Shown: piece by piece, positions 1 through 7,515 of the stretch
Layout of the letters: the number at the start of each line of letters is the position of its first letter
Numbering within the stretch: position 1 is the first letter of the stretch
Assembly: GCA_045810625.1 (NCBI GenBank)
Contig: JBJMVQ010000039.1
Span: forward strand, 62,001 to 126,000
DNA length: 64,000 nucleotides
DNA from: JACQFZ01 sp045810625
GTDB taxonomy: Bacteria > Pseudomonadota > Gammaproteobacteria > Acidiferrobacterales > Sulfurifustaceae
Direction of reading: 5' to 3'
Translations under genes and position numbers: made by a program
The notes under the pieces: model-generated
Told to the model about the DNA's origin: nothing
Seen by the model: the letters and a program-made list of their open reading frames with translations, nothing else
The model's database searches: none

Positions 1-666
1 CGTGATTTCGACGATCACACCGAGCATCCCTTCGGATCCGGTCAGCAGCGCGAGGAGATCGTATCCCGGTCCGTCCAACGTCGCTCCGCCGATTGAAATC
101 GGCTCGCCCTCGACCGTCAGGAACACGAGACCGGTGACGTTGTGCACGGTAAGGCCGTACTTGAGGCAGTGAACGCCGCCCGAGTTCTCAGCGACGTTGC
201 CGCCGATCGAGCAGGCAATCTGCGACGAGGGGTCCGGTGCGTAGTACAGCCCGTGCGGCGCGACGGCTTCCGAGATGGCGAGGTTGCGCACCCCGGGCTG
301 CACGCGTGCCGTGCGATTGACGGGATCGATCGCGAGGATGCGATTCAGCTTCGCGAGCGATAACAGCACGCCGTTTTCGATCGGAAGCGCGCCGCCGGAA
401 AGACCCGTGCCGGCGCCGCGTGCGACGACCGGGACATCCTGGGCACGGCAGGCGCGTAGCACGGCCGCCACTTGCTCGACGGTTTCCGGCAGCGCGACCG
501 CGAGCGGCAGCCGCCGGTACGCGGAGAGCCCGTCGCATTCGTAGGGACGGCATTCTTCGGTGCTCGTCAACAGCGCGCCGCGCGGAAGAACGGCGCGCAG
601 CTGCGCGAGAAGGCGGCGTTTGGTCTCGTTTGCGAGATCGATGACGTCGTTTTCGGTCTGGCTCAT
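1..666 (-). CDS. glcD: FAD-linked oxidase, glycolate oxidase subunit GlcD-like (C-terminus outside window)
   Basis: The frame is open from an ATG at 666 to the left edge, so 222 N-terminal codons are visible; full GlcD proteins are usually about 460-500 residues. The visible part is the FAD-binding PCMH domain of the vanillyl-alcohol-oxidase fold: ARGAGTGLSGG at residues 82-92 and SIGGNVAENSGG at 153-164 are the usual dinucleotide-binding stretches. Members oxidise glycolate or D-lactate and pass electrons on, often as GlcDEF. The gene points left, so glcE/glcF would be expected outside the window. A weak GAGAG precedes the ATG. D-lactate dehydrogenase is an alternative reading, as the families are hard to separate from this half. 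Confidence 0.88.
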   Translation of the reverse strand, partial: MSQTENDVIDLANETKRRLLAQLRAVLPRGALLTSTEECRPYECDGLSAYRRLPLAVALPETVEQVAAVLRACRAQDVPVVARGAGTGLSGGALPIENGVLLSLAKLNRILAIDPVNRTARVQPGVRNLAISEAVAPHGLYYAPDPSSQIACSIGGNVAENSGGVHCLKYGLTVHNVTGLVFLTVEGEPISIGGATLDGPGYDLLALLTGSEGMLGVIVEIT

Positions 667-901
667 GTGCGGTTCTCTCGGGCTCGATCTTCAAGACGCG
701 ATGTCGATCGAACCGTTGGTTCGCCGCGTCGGGAAGCGGCAAAGCAAACCAGAGAAGACGCTCTCGCCCAACAGCAGCATTGTGGTCGTGTCGCGTGCGA
801 CAGCGTGAACCGTTGCGTTCACGACCGGGTTTATTACGTAAGGATGCAAGGTCTTATGCCGAGTGACGACACTGCGAATAGGAATATCATGCGAGCGTTT
901 T

Positions 902-940
902 TGTTGTACCGCTCCAAAACTGTTGTACCAATACCAAAAC
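902..940. repeat. Tandem 19-20 bp direct repeat
   Basis: TGTTGTACC recurs at 902-910 and 921-929, each followed by CCAAAAC at 914-920 and 934-940. The spacing of about two helical turns suggests two regulator sites side by side, possibly controlling glcD. This is inference from pattern only. Confidence 0.45.
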
Positions 941-1015
941 GGCGGGGTGATTGTGGGAACAATAATAAACGCAGTCGGGCGGCGTGCAATGGTGGCAAGG
1001 CTGCGATAAGTAGGG

Positions 1016-1047
1016 GGCCGCCCGATCCATCTCGGGATCGGGCGGCC
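1016..1047. other. Perfect 13-bp hairpin
   Basis: GGCCGCCCGATCC (1016-1028) pairs perfectly with 1035-1047 across a 6-base loop. No T-run follows on either strand, so it is not a standard intrinsic terminator. It sits about 60 bases upstream of the ygiQ -10 box. Confidence 0.6.
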
Positions 1048-1086
1048 CGGAGGCCGATTTCGACCCGCGTTGTCGGCCCGCTTTGT

Positions 1087-1115
1087 TTTCGCCGCGCTGG
1101 GCAAACGGGTATACT
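1087..1115 (+). promoter_or_regulatory. Candidate ygiQ promoter
   Basis: TATACT at 1110-1115 is a good -10 hexamer; the -35 (around 1087-1092) is poor. A start of transcription near 1122 lies inside the longest possible ygiQ frame, which argues for the TTG start at 1161 rather than the upstream TTG at 1083. Confidence 0.45.
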
Positions 1116-1160
1116 CGCCGGTCCTTTTTGCACCGTTCTACGTTTATTTCCCAGGATTAC

Positions 1161-3356
1161 TTGCTCGTGCAGCCTGCACGCGATCTTTTCTCCTACCGTA
1201 AGTATTGGGCAAAGCGTTTCGGTACCGCGCCGTTTCTGCCGACGTCGCGCGCCGAGATGGAGGCTCTCGGCTGGGATTCGTGCGACATCGTTCTCGTTAC
1301 GGGCGACGCGTACGTCGATCATCCGAGCTTCGGGATGGCCCTCGTCGGACGTTTGCTCGAGGCGCAGGGATTTCGCGTTGGCATTCTCGCACAGCCGGAT
1401 TGGCAGAGCGCTGCGCCGTTCGAGGCGCTCGGACGGCCGAATCTGTTCTTCGGCATCACCGCGGGCAATATGGATTCGATGGTCAACCGCTATACGGCCG
1501 ATCGGAAGATTCGTTCCGACGACGCGTACACGCCGGGCGCGGCCGCCGGCAAGCGGCCCGACCGATCGGTAATCGTCTACGCGCAGCGAGCGCGCGAGGC
1601 GTATCCGGACGTGCCGATCATCATCGGCGGAATCGAAGCGTCGTTGCGACGCATCGCGCACTACGACTACTGGTCCGACAAAGTGCGTCGCTCGATCCTC
1701 GTCGATGCCAAGGCAGACATGCTGATTTTCGGCAACGCCGAGCGCCAGATCGTCGAGATCGCGCACCGTCTCGCCGCAAGCGAGCGGATCGATGCGATCA
1801 CCGACGTGCGCGGCACTGCGTTCGTTTGCCGGCAAATTCCGGACGGCTGGAGCGAGATCGACAGCAGACAGATCGACTTGCCGGGGCCGATCCACCCGCC
1901 GGCGAATCCGTACGCGACCGAAGCGGAAATGCGTGCGGTGAACGCGTCCACCTCGGCTGCGGCCGAAACGAAGGTCGTGCGCTTCGAGCGCCGGCGCATG
2001 AAACTCGATCGCGATCGCACGGTGATCCGGTTGCCGAGCTTCGACCAGGTGGCGGCGGATCGCGTGCTGTATGCGCACGCGTCGCGCATCCTGCACCTCG
2101 AAGCCAATCCCGGCAACGCCCGCGCGCTCGTGCAGCGCCACGGCGACCGCGACGTGTGGCTCAACCCGCCGCCGATTCCACTCACGACGGCGGAAATGGA
2201 TGCGATCTACGAATTGCCTTATCAGCGCCGGCCGCATCCGTCGTACGGCGACGCGAAGATACCGGCGTACGATATGATCAGGTTCTCGATCGCGATCCAG
2301 CGCGGCTGCTTCGGCGGGTGCACGTTCTGCTCGATCACCGAGCACGAAGGCCGCGTCATCCAGAGTCGCTCGGAAGATTCGGTGATCCGTGAGATCGAAA
2401 CAGTGCGCGACACGGTTCCCGGATTTACCGGCGTGATCTCCGACCTCGGCGGGCCGACCGCGAACATGTATCGGCTCCACTGCAAGAGTCCGGACATCGA
2501 AGCGGCGTGCCGGCTGCCGTCGTGCGTGTATCCGGAGGTTTGCCACAATCTGAAAACCGATCACGCACCGCTGATTCAGCTTTACCGCCGCGCACGCGCC
2601 GTGCCGGGCGTCAAGAAAGTGCTGATCGCATCCGGCGTCCGCTACGATCTTGCCATCACTTCGCCGGCTTATGTAAAGGAACTGGTGACGCATCATGTCG
2701 GCGGCTACTTGAAGATCGCGCCGGAGCATACCGAAGAGGGGCCGCTGTCGAAGATGATGAAGCCCGGCATCGGCAGCTATTACCGTTTCAAGGAATTGTT
2801 CGATAAGTACTCGCAGGCGGCCGGGAAGAAGCAATATCTCATCCCTTATTTTATCGCTGCGCATCCGGGCACCACCGACGAAGACATGTTGAACCTCGCG
2901 CTTTGGCTCAAGCGAAACGGTTTCCGCGCGGATCAGGTGCAGGCGTTCCTGCCGTCGCCCATGGCGACCGCCACGGCAATGTATTACACGCGCAAGAACC
3001 CGCTTCGTAAGGTCACGCCGACATCCGAAGACGTGCCGATAGCGAAAGGCTTGAAACAGCGACGCCTGCACAAAGCGTTTCTCCGCTACCACGATCCGAA
3101 TAATTGGCCGTTGTTGCGCGAGGCCCTTCGTCGGATGGGGCGGGCCGACCTGATCGGGAACAGCAAAAAACATCTGGTCCCCGCATGGCAACCTGCGGCC
3201 ACCGGCGATCAGCCGGAAGGAAGGCGGACGAAGACGAAGGTCTTTCGCACGCAGCACACCGGGCTGCCGCCGCTTCCTCGTGGATCAAAAGGCGTGGACA
3301 AGCCGCGGAATCGCTCGGTCGGGAAGCCCGCCGCGCGCTCGCGCGGCGCGCGTTAG
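1161..3356 (+). CDS. ygiQ: YgiQ family radical SAM protein
   Basis: A 731-residue YgiQ/UPF0313 radical SAM protein of unknown reaction. The cluster-binding triad is visible as CFGGCTFC (C-x3-C-x2-C) near residue 380, which would ligate a 4Fe-4S cluster and SAM. The N-terminal block LGWDSCDIVLVTGDAYVDHP is the highly conserved opening of this family, followed by a B12-binding-like segment, the radical SAM barrel and a basic C-terminal tail rich in K and R. The open frame extends upstream to 1083, but those 26 codons do not look like the family; TTG at 1161 has AGGA about 6 bases upstream and matches the LVQPARDLF beginning. It stands alone, divergent from glcD. Confidence 0.93.
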   Translation: MLVQPARDLFSYRKYWAKRFGTAPFLPTSRAEMEALGWDSCDIVLVTGDAYVDHPSFGMALVGRLLEAQGFRVGILAQPDWQSAAPFEALGRPNLFFGITAGNMDSMVNRYTADRKIRSDDAYTPGAAAGKRPDRSVIVYAQRAREAYPDVPIIIGGIEASLRRIAHYDYWSDKVRRSILVDAKADMLIFGNAERQIVEIAHRLAASERIDAITDVRGTAFVCRQIPDGWSEIDSRQIDLPGPIHPPANPYATEAEMRAVNASTSAAAETKVVRFERRRMKLDRDRTVIRLPSFDQVAADRVLYAHASRILHLEANPGNARALVQRHGDRDVWLNPPPIPLTTAEMDAIYELPYQRRPHPSYGDAKIPAYDMIRFSIAIQRGCFGGCTFCSITEHEGRVIQSRSEDSVIREIETVRDTVPGFTGVISDLGGPTANMYRLHCKSPDIEAACRLPSCVYPEVCHNLKTDHAPLIQLYRRARAVPGVKKVLIASGVRYDLAITSPAYVKELVTHHVGGYLKIAPEHTEEGPLSKMMKPGIGSYYRFKELFDKYSQAAGKKQYLIPYFIAAHPGTTDEDMLNLALWLKRNGFRADQVQAFLPSPMATATAMYYTRKNPLRKVTPTSEDVPIAKGLKQRRLHKAFLRYHDPNNWPLLREALRRMGRADLIGNSKKHLVPAWQPAATGDQPEGRRTKTKVFRTQHTGLPPLPRGSKGVDKPRNRSVGKPAARSRGAR

Positions 3357-3538
3357 TAGCACGGCTGAGGGACCGGGACCGAAGCGGATCTCCGTACGCC
3401 GATCAATTGTTCCCGCGCGGAGTTTCCAAACTGTCCCGACGCATTCTTCGGTGCGGCGAAAACCTTTGGAACCGTCCCGTGTTTGCATCTCGCGTCCCGC
3501 GCGATACTCCCCTGTTCGGCTACGGAGGGTGTGCAAGC

Positions 3539-3817
3539 ATGGACGACTATCAAACGATCGCTCGCAAGCGCCGTCTGCGTGAGATCAAAGAACATGCCGT
3601 CGCTTTCCTGATGCTCAGCGTTTCTCTGATCGCGCTTTACCTGCACGAGGTTTACCTTGCCATCATTCCGTTGCTGTGGATGGCGTTCCGTGCCGGCAAG
3701 GAGCAAGGACGCGAAGAGGCTCGTCGCGATATCGAGCAGGCGAGCGCGCTGGCTCGGCTGATTCAGTTCCCTGACGACGTCCCGGCGAACCGGCTGACTC
3801 GGTTTCCACGCGGCTAG
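3539..3817 (+). CDS. Small single-pass membrane protein, unknown function
   Basis: A 92-residue protein with ATG at 3539 preceded by GGAGGG at a good distance. Residues 1-20 are basic, residues 22-50 are hydrophobic (one or two membrane segments around AVAFLMLSVSLIALYLHEVY and IIPLLWMAF) and the C-terminal 40 residues are charged. A GATACT at about 3513 could be its -10. It lies between ygiQ and the end of rpoH and converges with rpoH. I do not recognise a family; the ribosome-binding site and amphipathic composition are the evidence that it is real. Confidence 0.6.
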   Translation: MDDYQTIARKRRLREIKEHAVAFLMLSVSLIALYLHEVYLAIIPLLWMAFRAGKEQGREEARRDIEQASALARLIQFPDDVPANRLTRFPRG

Positions 3818-3870
3818 TCATTACCGCAAGTTCTTTCGCGCACTAACGGTTCGTCGCGTTGTCGCCGACG

Positions 3871-3898
3871 AAAAAGAAAGGGCTCCGCGAAGGAGCCC
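3871..3898 (-). terminator. Intrinsic terminator of rpoH
   Basis: Read on the minus strand, a GGGCTCC/GGAGCCC stem with a TTCGC loop is followed by TTTCTTTTT. It starts about 20 bases past the rpoH stop codon. Confidence 0.85.
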
Positions 3899-3918
3899 GT
3901 TCAACAACGCCATACCAG

Positions 3919-4776
3919 TTAGGCTAGCAATTTATCCTTCATTGCCGTCAACGCTTTCGCTTCGATCTGGCGCACGCGCTCGGCCGAGATACCGTATTCT
4001 TCCGCGAGCTCGTGTAACGTCGGCTTCTCTTCGTCCAGCCAACGGCGCTGAATGATGTCGCGCGCACGTGGATCGAGCGACGCCAGCGCCGCGTTCACCT
4101 GTTCCTCGCGCGCGCTTTCTTGATCGGACTTCGTCACGATCACTTCGGGGTTGTAGCGCATGTCCTGGAGGTAGCCGGCGGGGGCGACCTGTGGACTTTC
4201 GTCATCCGCTTCCAGTTCCCCGTCGAACGGAACGTCCACGCTCGCCATGCGCGATTCCATTTCCTGCACGGTTTCCGGCGCGACGTCGAGATGCTCGGCC
4301 ATTGCGTCGACTTCTCCGCGGCGCATCCAACCGAGCCGCTCGCGCGATTTGCGCAGATTGAAGAACAGCTTCCGCTGCGCCTTGGTCGTCGCGACTTTAA
4401 CGATGCGCCAGTTCCGGAGAATGAAGTCGTAGATTTCCGCCCGGATCCAATGGACCGCGAACGACATCAAGCGGACCTTGTGCGCCGGGTCGTAATGCTT
4501 GACGGCCTTCATCAGGCCGATATTGCCTTCTTGGATCAGATCGGCCTGCGCCAGACCATATCCCGCGAAGCCGCGGGCGATGCGCACGACATACCGAAGA
4601 TTCGAGAGGATCAGCTGGCGGGCGGCATCGAGGTCATTGTGCCGGCGGTAACGCCGGGCGAGCTTCCGCTCCTCCTCCGCACTCAGCACCGGCAGCGCGT
4701 TGACCGCGCGCACGTAAGCAGAGAGCCCTTGGTCAGGGTATAGAGGGAGTGCTACCGAAAGAGCCTGCGTCGTCAT
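3919..4776 (-). CDS. rpoH: RNA polymerase heat-shock sigma factor RpoH (sigma-32)
   Basis: A 285-residue sigma-70 family protein of normal RpoH length. The diagnostic RpoH box QRKLFFNLR lies at residues 134-142 directly after NWRIVKVATTKA; region 2 (LIQEGNIGLMKAVKHYDP, SFAVHWIRAEI) and region 4 (TLHELAEEYGISAERVRQIE) are intact. The frame could open further upstream at 4845, but the ATG at 4776 follows GGGAGG and gives the usual MTxx start. It recruits RNA polymerase to chaperone and protease promoters. It is downstream of ftsYEX with a 106-bp gap that contains its own promoter and an HrcA-type site. An intrinsic terminator follows. Confidence 0.97.
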   Translation of the reverse strand: MTTQALSVALPLYPDQGLSAYVRAVNALPVLSAEEERKLARRYRRHNDLDAARQLILSNLRYVVRIARGFAGYGLAQADLIQEGNIGLMKAVKHYDPAHKVRLMSFAVHWIRAEIYDFILRNWRIVKVATTKAQRKLFFNLRKSRERLGWMRRGEVDAMAEHLDVAPETVQEMESRMASVDVPFDGELEADDESPQVAPAGYLQDMRYNPEVIVTKSDQESAREEQVNAALASLDPRARDIIQRRWLDEEKPTLHELAEEYGISAERVRQIEAKALTAMKDKLLA

Positions 4777-4804
4777 TAACCCAACCTCCCAGTCACAAAG
4801 TGCG

Positions 4805-4834
4805 ATTCTAGCACTCGGCCAATGAGAGTGCCAA
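4805..4834 (-). promoter_or_regulatory. rpoH sigma-70 promoter
   Basis: On the minus strand TTGGCA (4834-4829) and TAGAAT (4810-4805) are separated by 18 bases. Transcription would start near 4798, giving a leader of about 22 bases before the rpoH ATG, which includes the GGGAGG ribosome-binding site. Confidence 0.75.
4808..4834. promoter_or_regulatory. CIRCE element (HrcA operator) on the rpoH promoter
   Basis: CTAGCACTC (4808-4816), exactly nine bases, then GAGTGCCAA (4826-4834). The CIRCE consensus is TTAGCACTC-N9-GAGTGCTAA, so 16 of 18 arm positions match and the spacer is exact. It covers the -35, the spacer and half of the -10 of the rpoH promoter, so HrcA binding would block initiation. 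Confidence 0.85.
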
Positions 4835-4882
4835 AAGAAGGTCAAAGTTCCCCGTGTACGTAAGCCCTTGTCCTAAAGCGGA

Positions 4883-5806
4883 TCAGGAAGGAGCGATGGC
4901 GCTGAGGTGACGTCCGACCGCGAGGCGGGACCCGAGCCAGCCGAGAAAGGCACCGGTGACCAGGACGATACCGGCGGTGGTGGCGCTGAATCCATCGAGA
5001 GGGACCTCCGCGCCGTAGGACGCCGCCAGGCTTGCGAGAGGCTCCGCCAAGAACAGCCGCACGAGCGCCAGGATGAACCAGGCGACGGCCGCGCCGAGGA
5101 GTCCGTAGATCACGCCCGAATACAGGAACGGGCGGCGGATGAAGGCATCCGTCGCGCCCATCAGCTTCATGATTTCGATCTCATCCCGCCGGTTGAGCAC
5201 CGAGAGGCGAATGGTGTTGCCGATCGTGAGCAGCACCGCGGCCGCGAGCAGCACCGCCAGGACAGCCACGACACGCTCGGCCACCGCGAGCAGCGCCTGC
5301 AGGCGTTGCACCCATTCGAGATCGAGCTGCGCCGAGTCGACGATTTCGGAGGCGCGCAGCTCACGCATCAGCGCGTGCAACGCGCCGGGAGATTGGGCCG
5401 CAGCCGGGTGCACGATCAAGACCGGCGGCAGGGGATTACGATCGAGGAGGTTGAGGGCATCGCCGAACCCGGACAATCGTTTGAATTCCGTGAGCGCTTG
5501 ATCGCTCGAGACGTACTCGACGCGCGCGACGCCCCGCAGACCCCGTACCCGTTCGGCGAAGCGATCGATCGCTCCGCTCGCCGCCTCGCGCTTCAAAAAG
5601 AGCGAGATTTGTCCGCCGGTGTCCCAACCGTGGCTCACGCGCTGCAAATTGTCGACCACGATATAAAGACCGGTCGGCAGCGCGAGCGTGATGCCGATCG
5701 TCGCGATCGTCATGGCTGCGGCAAGTGGCGCACGCCCGAGCTGCGCGAGCGTCATTCGGAACACGTAACGGTGGTTACGTGCGTACTTGCGGAGAAAGCC
5801 GATCAT
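4883..5806 (-). CDS. ftsX: Cell division ABC transporter permease FtsX
   Basis: A 307-residue FtsX: a cytoplasmic N-terminus (RKYARNHRYVFRMTLAQL), a first membrane segment near residues 28-48, a periplasmic domain of about 110 residues, and three more membrane segments in the C-terminal half (AVLAVLLAAAVLLTIG and IYGLLGAAVAWFILAL among them). With FtsE it forms the complex that couples the divisome to peptidoglycan hydrolase activation. The start codon overlaps the ftsE stop by 4 bases (ATGA), indicating translational coupling. Confidence 0.95.
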   Translation of the reverse strand: MIGFLRKYARNHRYVFRMTLAQLGRAPLAAAMTIATIGITLALPTGLYIVVDNLQRVSHGWDTGGQISLFLKREAASGAIDRFAERVRGLRGVARVEYVSSDQALTEFKRLSGFGDALNLLDRNPLPPVLIVHPAAAQSPGALHALMRELRASEIVDSAQLDLEWVQRLQALLAVAERVVAVLAVLLAAAVLLTIGNTIRLSVLNRRDEIEIMKLMGATDAFIRRPFLYSGVIYGLLGAAVAWFILALVRLFLAEPLASLAASYGAEVPLDGFSATTAGIVLVTGAFLGWLGSRLAVGRHLSAIAPS

Positions 5807-6480
5807 GCGGAGGGCAAGGCGGCCGAATCGTGGGTGATCTCGCCGTGCGCGAGCGCGAGCACGCGGCTCGCGGCGCGCCGGATGAGGTGCTGATCGTGGG
5901 TCGCGATCAGCACGGTGGCGCCGTGGTGGTGAAAGTCGCGAAACAGATCGAGTATCTCCTCGGCGAGCGCGCGATCCAGGTTACCGGTTGGCTCATCGGC
6001 CAGTATCAGCGTCGGACGATGGACAATGGCGCGGGCAATGCCGACCCGTTGCTGCTCGCCCGCGGACAGCACCACGGGATTCAGCCGCTCTTTGTAGAGC
6101 AGGCCGACTTTATCGAGCGCTGCGCGCACACGCTTGCCGATCTCGCGCGGATCGAGGCCGGTCACCACGAGCGGCAACGCCACGTTGTCGTATACGCTGC
6201 GATCGAACAGCAGCTTGAAATTCTGAAACACGATGCCGAGCTCGCGACGGAAATAGGGGACGCGCCAGGTGGCGAGCTTTGCCAGGTTCTTGCCGTTCAC
6301 TTTCGCCTGCCCGCGCGTCGGACGCTCGATGAGACTGATGATCTTGAGCAGCGTGCTCTTGCCGGCGCCCGAGTGTCCGGTGATAAGGACAAGCTCGCCG
6401 CGTTCGATCCGGAAGGTCGCGTTCTTGAGGGCGTCGTAATCGCCCGGGTAGCGCTTCGCGACGTGCTGGAATTCGATCAT
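5803..6480 (-). CDS. ftsE: Cell division ATP-binding protein FtsE
   Basis: A 225-residue ABC ATPase. Walker A GHSGAGKST is at residues 35-43, the signature LSAGEQQRVGIARAI and Walker B LILADEPTGNLD follow, and the H-loop is in ATHDQHLI. It energises FtsX at the division site. It overlaps both neighbours by 4 bases, so ftsY-ftsE-ftsX is one coupled transcription unit. This is the standard FtsE order and length. Confidence 0.97.
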   Translation of the reverse strand: MIEFQHVAKRYPGDYDALKNATFRIERGELVLITGHSGAGKSTLLKIISLIERPTRGQAKVNGKNLAKLATWRVPYFRRELGIVFQNFKLLFDRSVYDNVALPLVVTGLDPREIGKRVRAALDKVGLLYKERLNPVVLSAGEQQRVGIARAIVHRPTLILADEPTGNLDRALAEEILDLFRDFHHHGATVLIATHDQHLIRRAASRVLALAHGEITHDSAALPSA

Positions 6481-7448
6481 TGCGCCAGGCTCGTTTCCGG
6501 GAGCAGGGCGTCGACGAACGCCTCCGCGTTGAATTCCTGCAGATCGTCGATGTCTTCGCCGATGCCGACATAGCGGATCGGCAGCCCGGATTTTTTCGCA
6601 ATAGCGAGGAGTACGCCGCCCTTGGCGGTACCGTCGAGCTTCGTGAGCGCGAGCCCGGTGACGCCCACGGCCGCGCTGAAATGCTCGAGCTGTGACAGCG
6701 CGTTCTGGCCGGTGCCCGCATCGAGCACCATCAACACCTCGTGCGGCGCGGCCGGATCGACCTTCGCCATCACGCGGCGGATTTTCTTGAGCTCGTCCAT
6801 CAAACCGCTGTGCGTATGCTGGCGCCCGGCCGTGTCGACGACGAGCACGTCGACCGCGCGCGCCGCCGCCGCGGTCATCGCGTCATGCGCTACCGCGGCC
6901 GCATCGGCCCCGGTGTGCTGCGCGACCACGGGCACGCCGACCCGTTCGCCCCACACCTTGATCTGCTCCACCGCCGCAGCGCGGAACGTGTCACCGGCGG
7001 CGAGCATGACCTTCAGGCCCGCGCGCTTCAGTTGTGCCGCCAGCTTGCCGATGGTGGTGGTTTTGCCGACGCCGTTCACGCCGACGACCATGATCGTGTA
7101 AGGGCGGCCGGCCGGCGTGACGCGTAGTGGCTCCGCCGCCGGTTGAACGATGCCGAGGATGTCCTGTCTCAGCACTCGGTAAGCGGCCGGGGCGTCGCTC
7201 AGCTCCTTGCGCCTGAGCCGGCCGGTGAGATCGTCGATCAGCATTTGCGTTGTCTCGACGCCGACGTCGGCCCGGAGCAGCGCGGTTTCGATGTCGTCGA
7301 GCAGGCTTTGATCGAGCGCGCGACCGCGCAGCAACCCGCTCAGTCCTTCGCCGATGCTGCGCTGCGTGGCGACGAGTTTTTCTTTCAGCCGCGCGAACAA
7401 ACCGCGCCGTTTGGTGTCGGTCGCGCCGTTGGAGGTAGGCTCGGTCAA
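6477..7448 (-). CDS. ftsY: Signal recognition particle receptor FtsY
   Basis: A 323-residue SRP receptor GTPase with NG domain only; the long acidic A domain of E. coli FtsY is absent, as in many other bacteria. G1 is GVNGVGKTT at about residues 123-131, followed by DTAGRQ and the TKLDGTAKGG motif. It docks ribosome-nascent chain complexes at the membrane. The frame opens with TTG at 7448; no strong ribosome-binding site is seen there, so the exact start is uncertain by a few codons. First gene of the ftsYEX unit, divergent from the M16 peptidase genes. Confidence 0.95.
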   Translation of the reverse strand: MTEPTSNGATDTKRRGLFARLKEKLVATQRSIGEGLSGLLRGRALDQSLLDDIETALLRADVGVETTQMLIDDLTGRLRRKELSDAPAAYRVLRQDILGIVQPAAEPLRVTPAGRPYTIMVVGVNGVGKTTTIGKLAAQLKRAGLKVMLAAGDTFRAAAVEQIKVWGERVGVPVVAQHTGADAAAVAHDAMTAAAARAVDVLVVDTAGRQHTHSGLMDELKKIRRVMAKVDPAAPHEVLMVLDAGTGQNALSQLEHFSAAVGVTGLALTKLDGTAKGGVLLAIAKKSGLPIRYVGIGEDIDDLQEFNAEAFVDALLPETSLAQ

Positions 7449-7488
7449 GGATTTCGGTGTCCGGGTCGCTAAGCTATCCTATGCGCCC

Positions 7489-7496
7489 ATTATAAA
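7489..7496. promoter_or_regulatory. Back-to-back -10 boxes between ftsY and the M16 genes
   Basis: ATTATAAA contains TATAAT on the minus strand (7494-7489), which fits an ftsY start of transcription near 7482, and TATAAA on the plus strand (7491-7496) for the peptidase gene. The -35 hexamers are weak on both sides. Confidence 0.4.
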
Positions 7497-7515
7497 GAGG
7501 AACAGCAGGGAAGAG

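Larger units (their letters stand above)
667..1160. other. Divergent intergenic region glcD/ygiQ
   Basis: No convincing gene is seen in about 490 bases. It contains a 7-bp inverted repeat CGTGAAC/GTTCACG (804-810 and 817-823), a tandem direct repeat of TGTTGTACC followed by CCAAAAC (902-920 and 921-940), and a strong 13-bp hairpin (1016-1047). These could be operators for the divergent genes, but no specific regulator can be named. Confidence 0.6.

Noticed and set aside
902..940. Direct repeat considered as a GntR/PdhR-type operator of glcD
   Set aside because: The half-sites do not form the TGGT-N-ACCA palindrome expected; kept only as an unassigned repeat.
834..3257. 807-codon minus-strand frame antisense to ygiQ
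   Set aside because: It mirrors a clear YgiQ protein, lacks a ribosome-binding site and its translation is Arg/His-rich without domains; long antisense frames are common in high-GC DNA.
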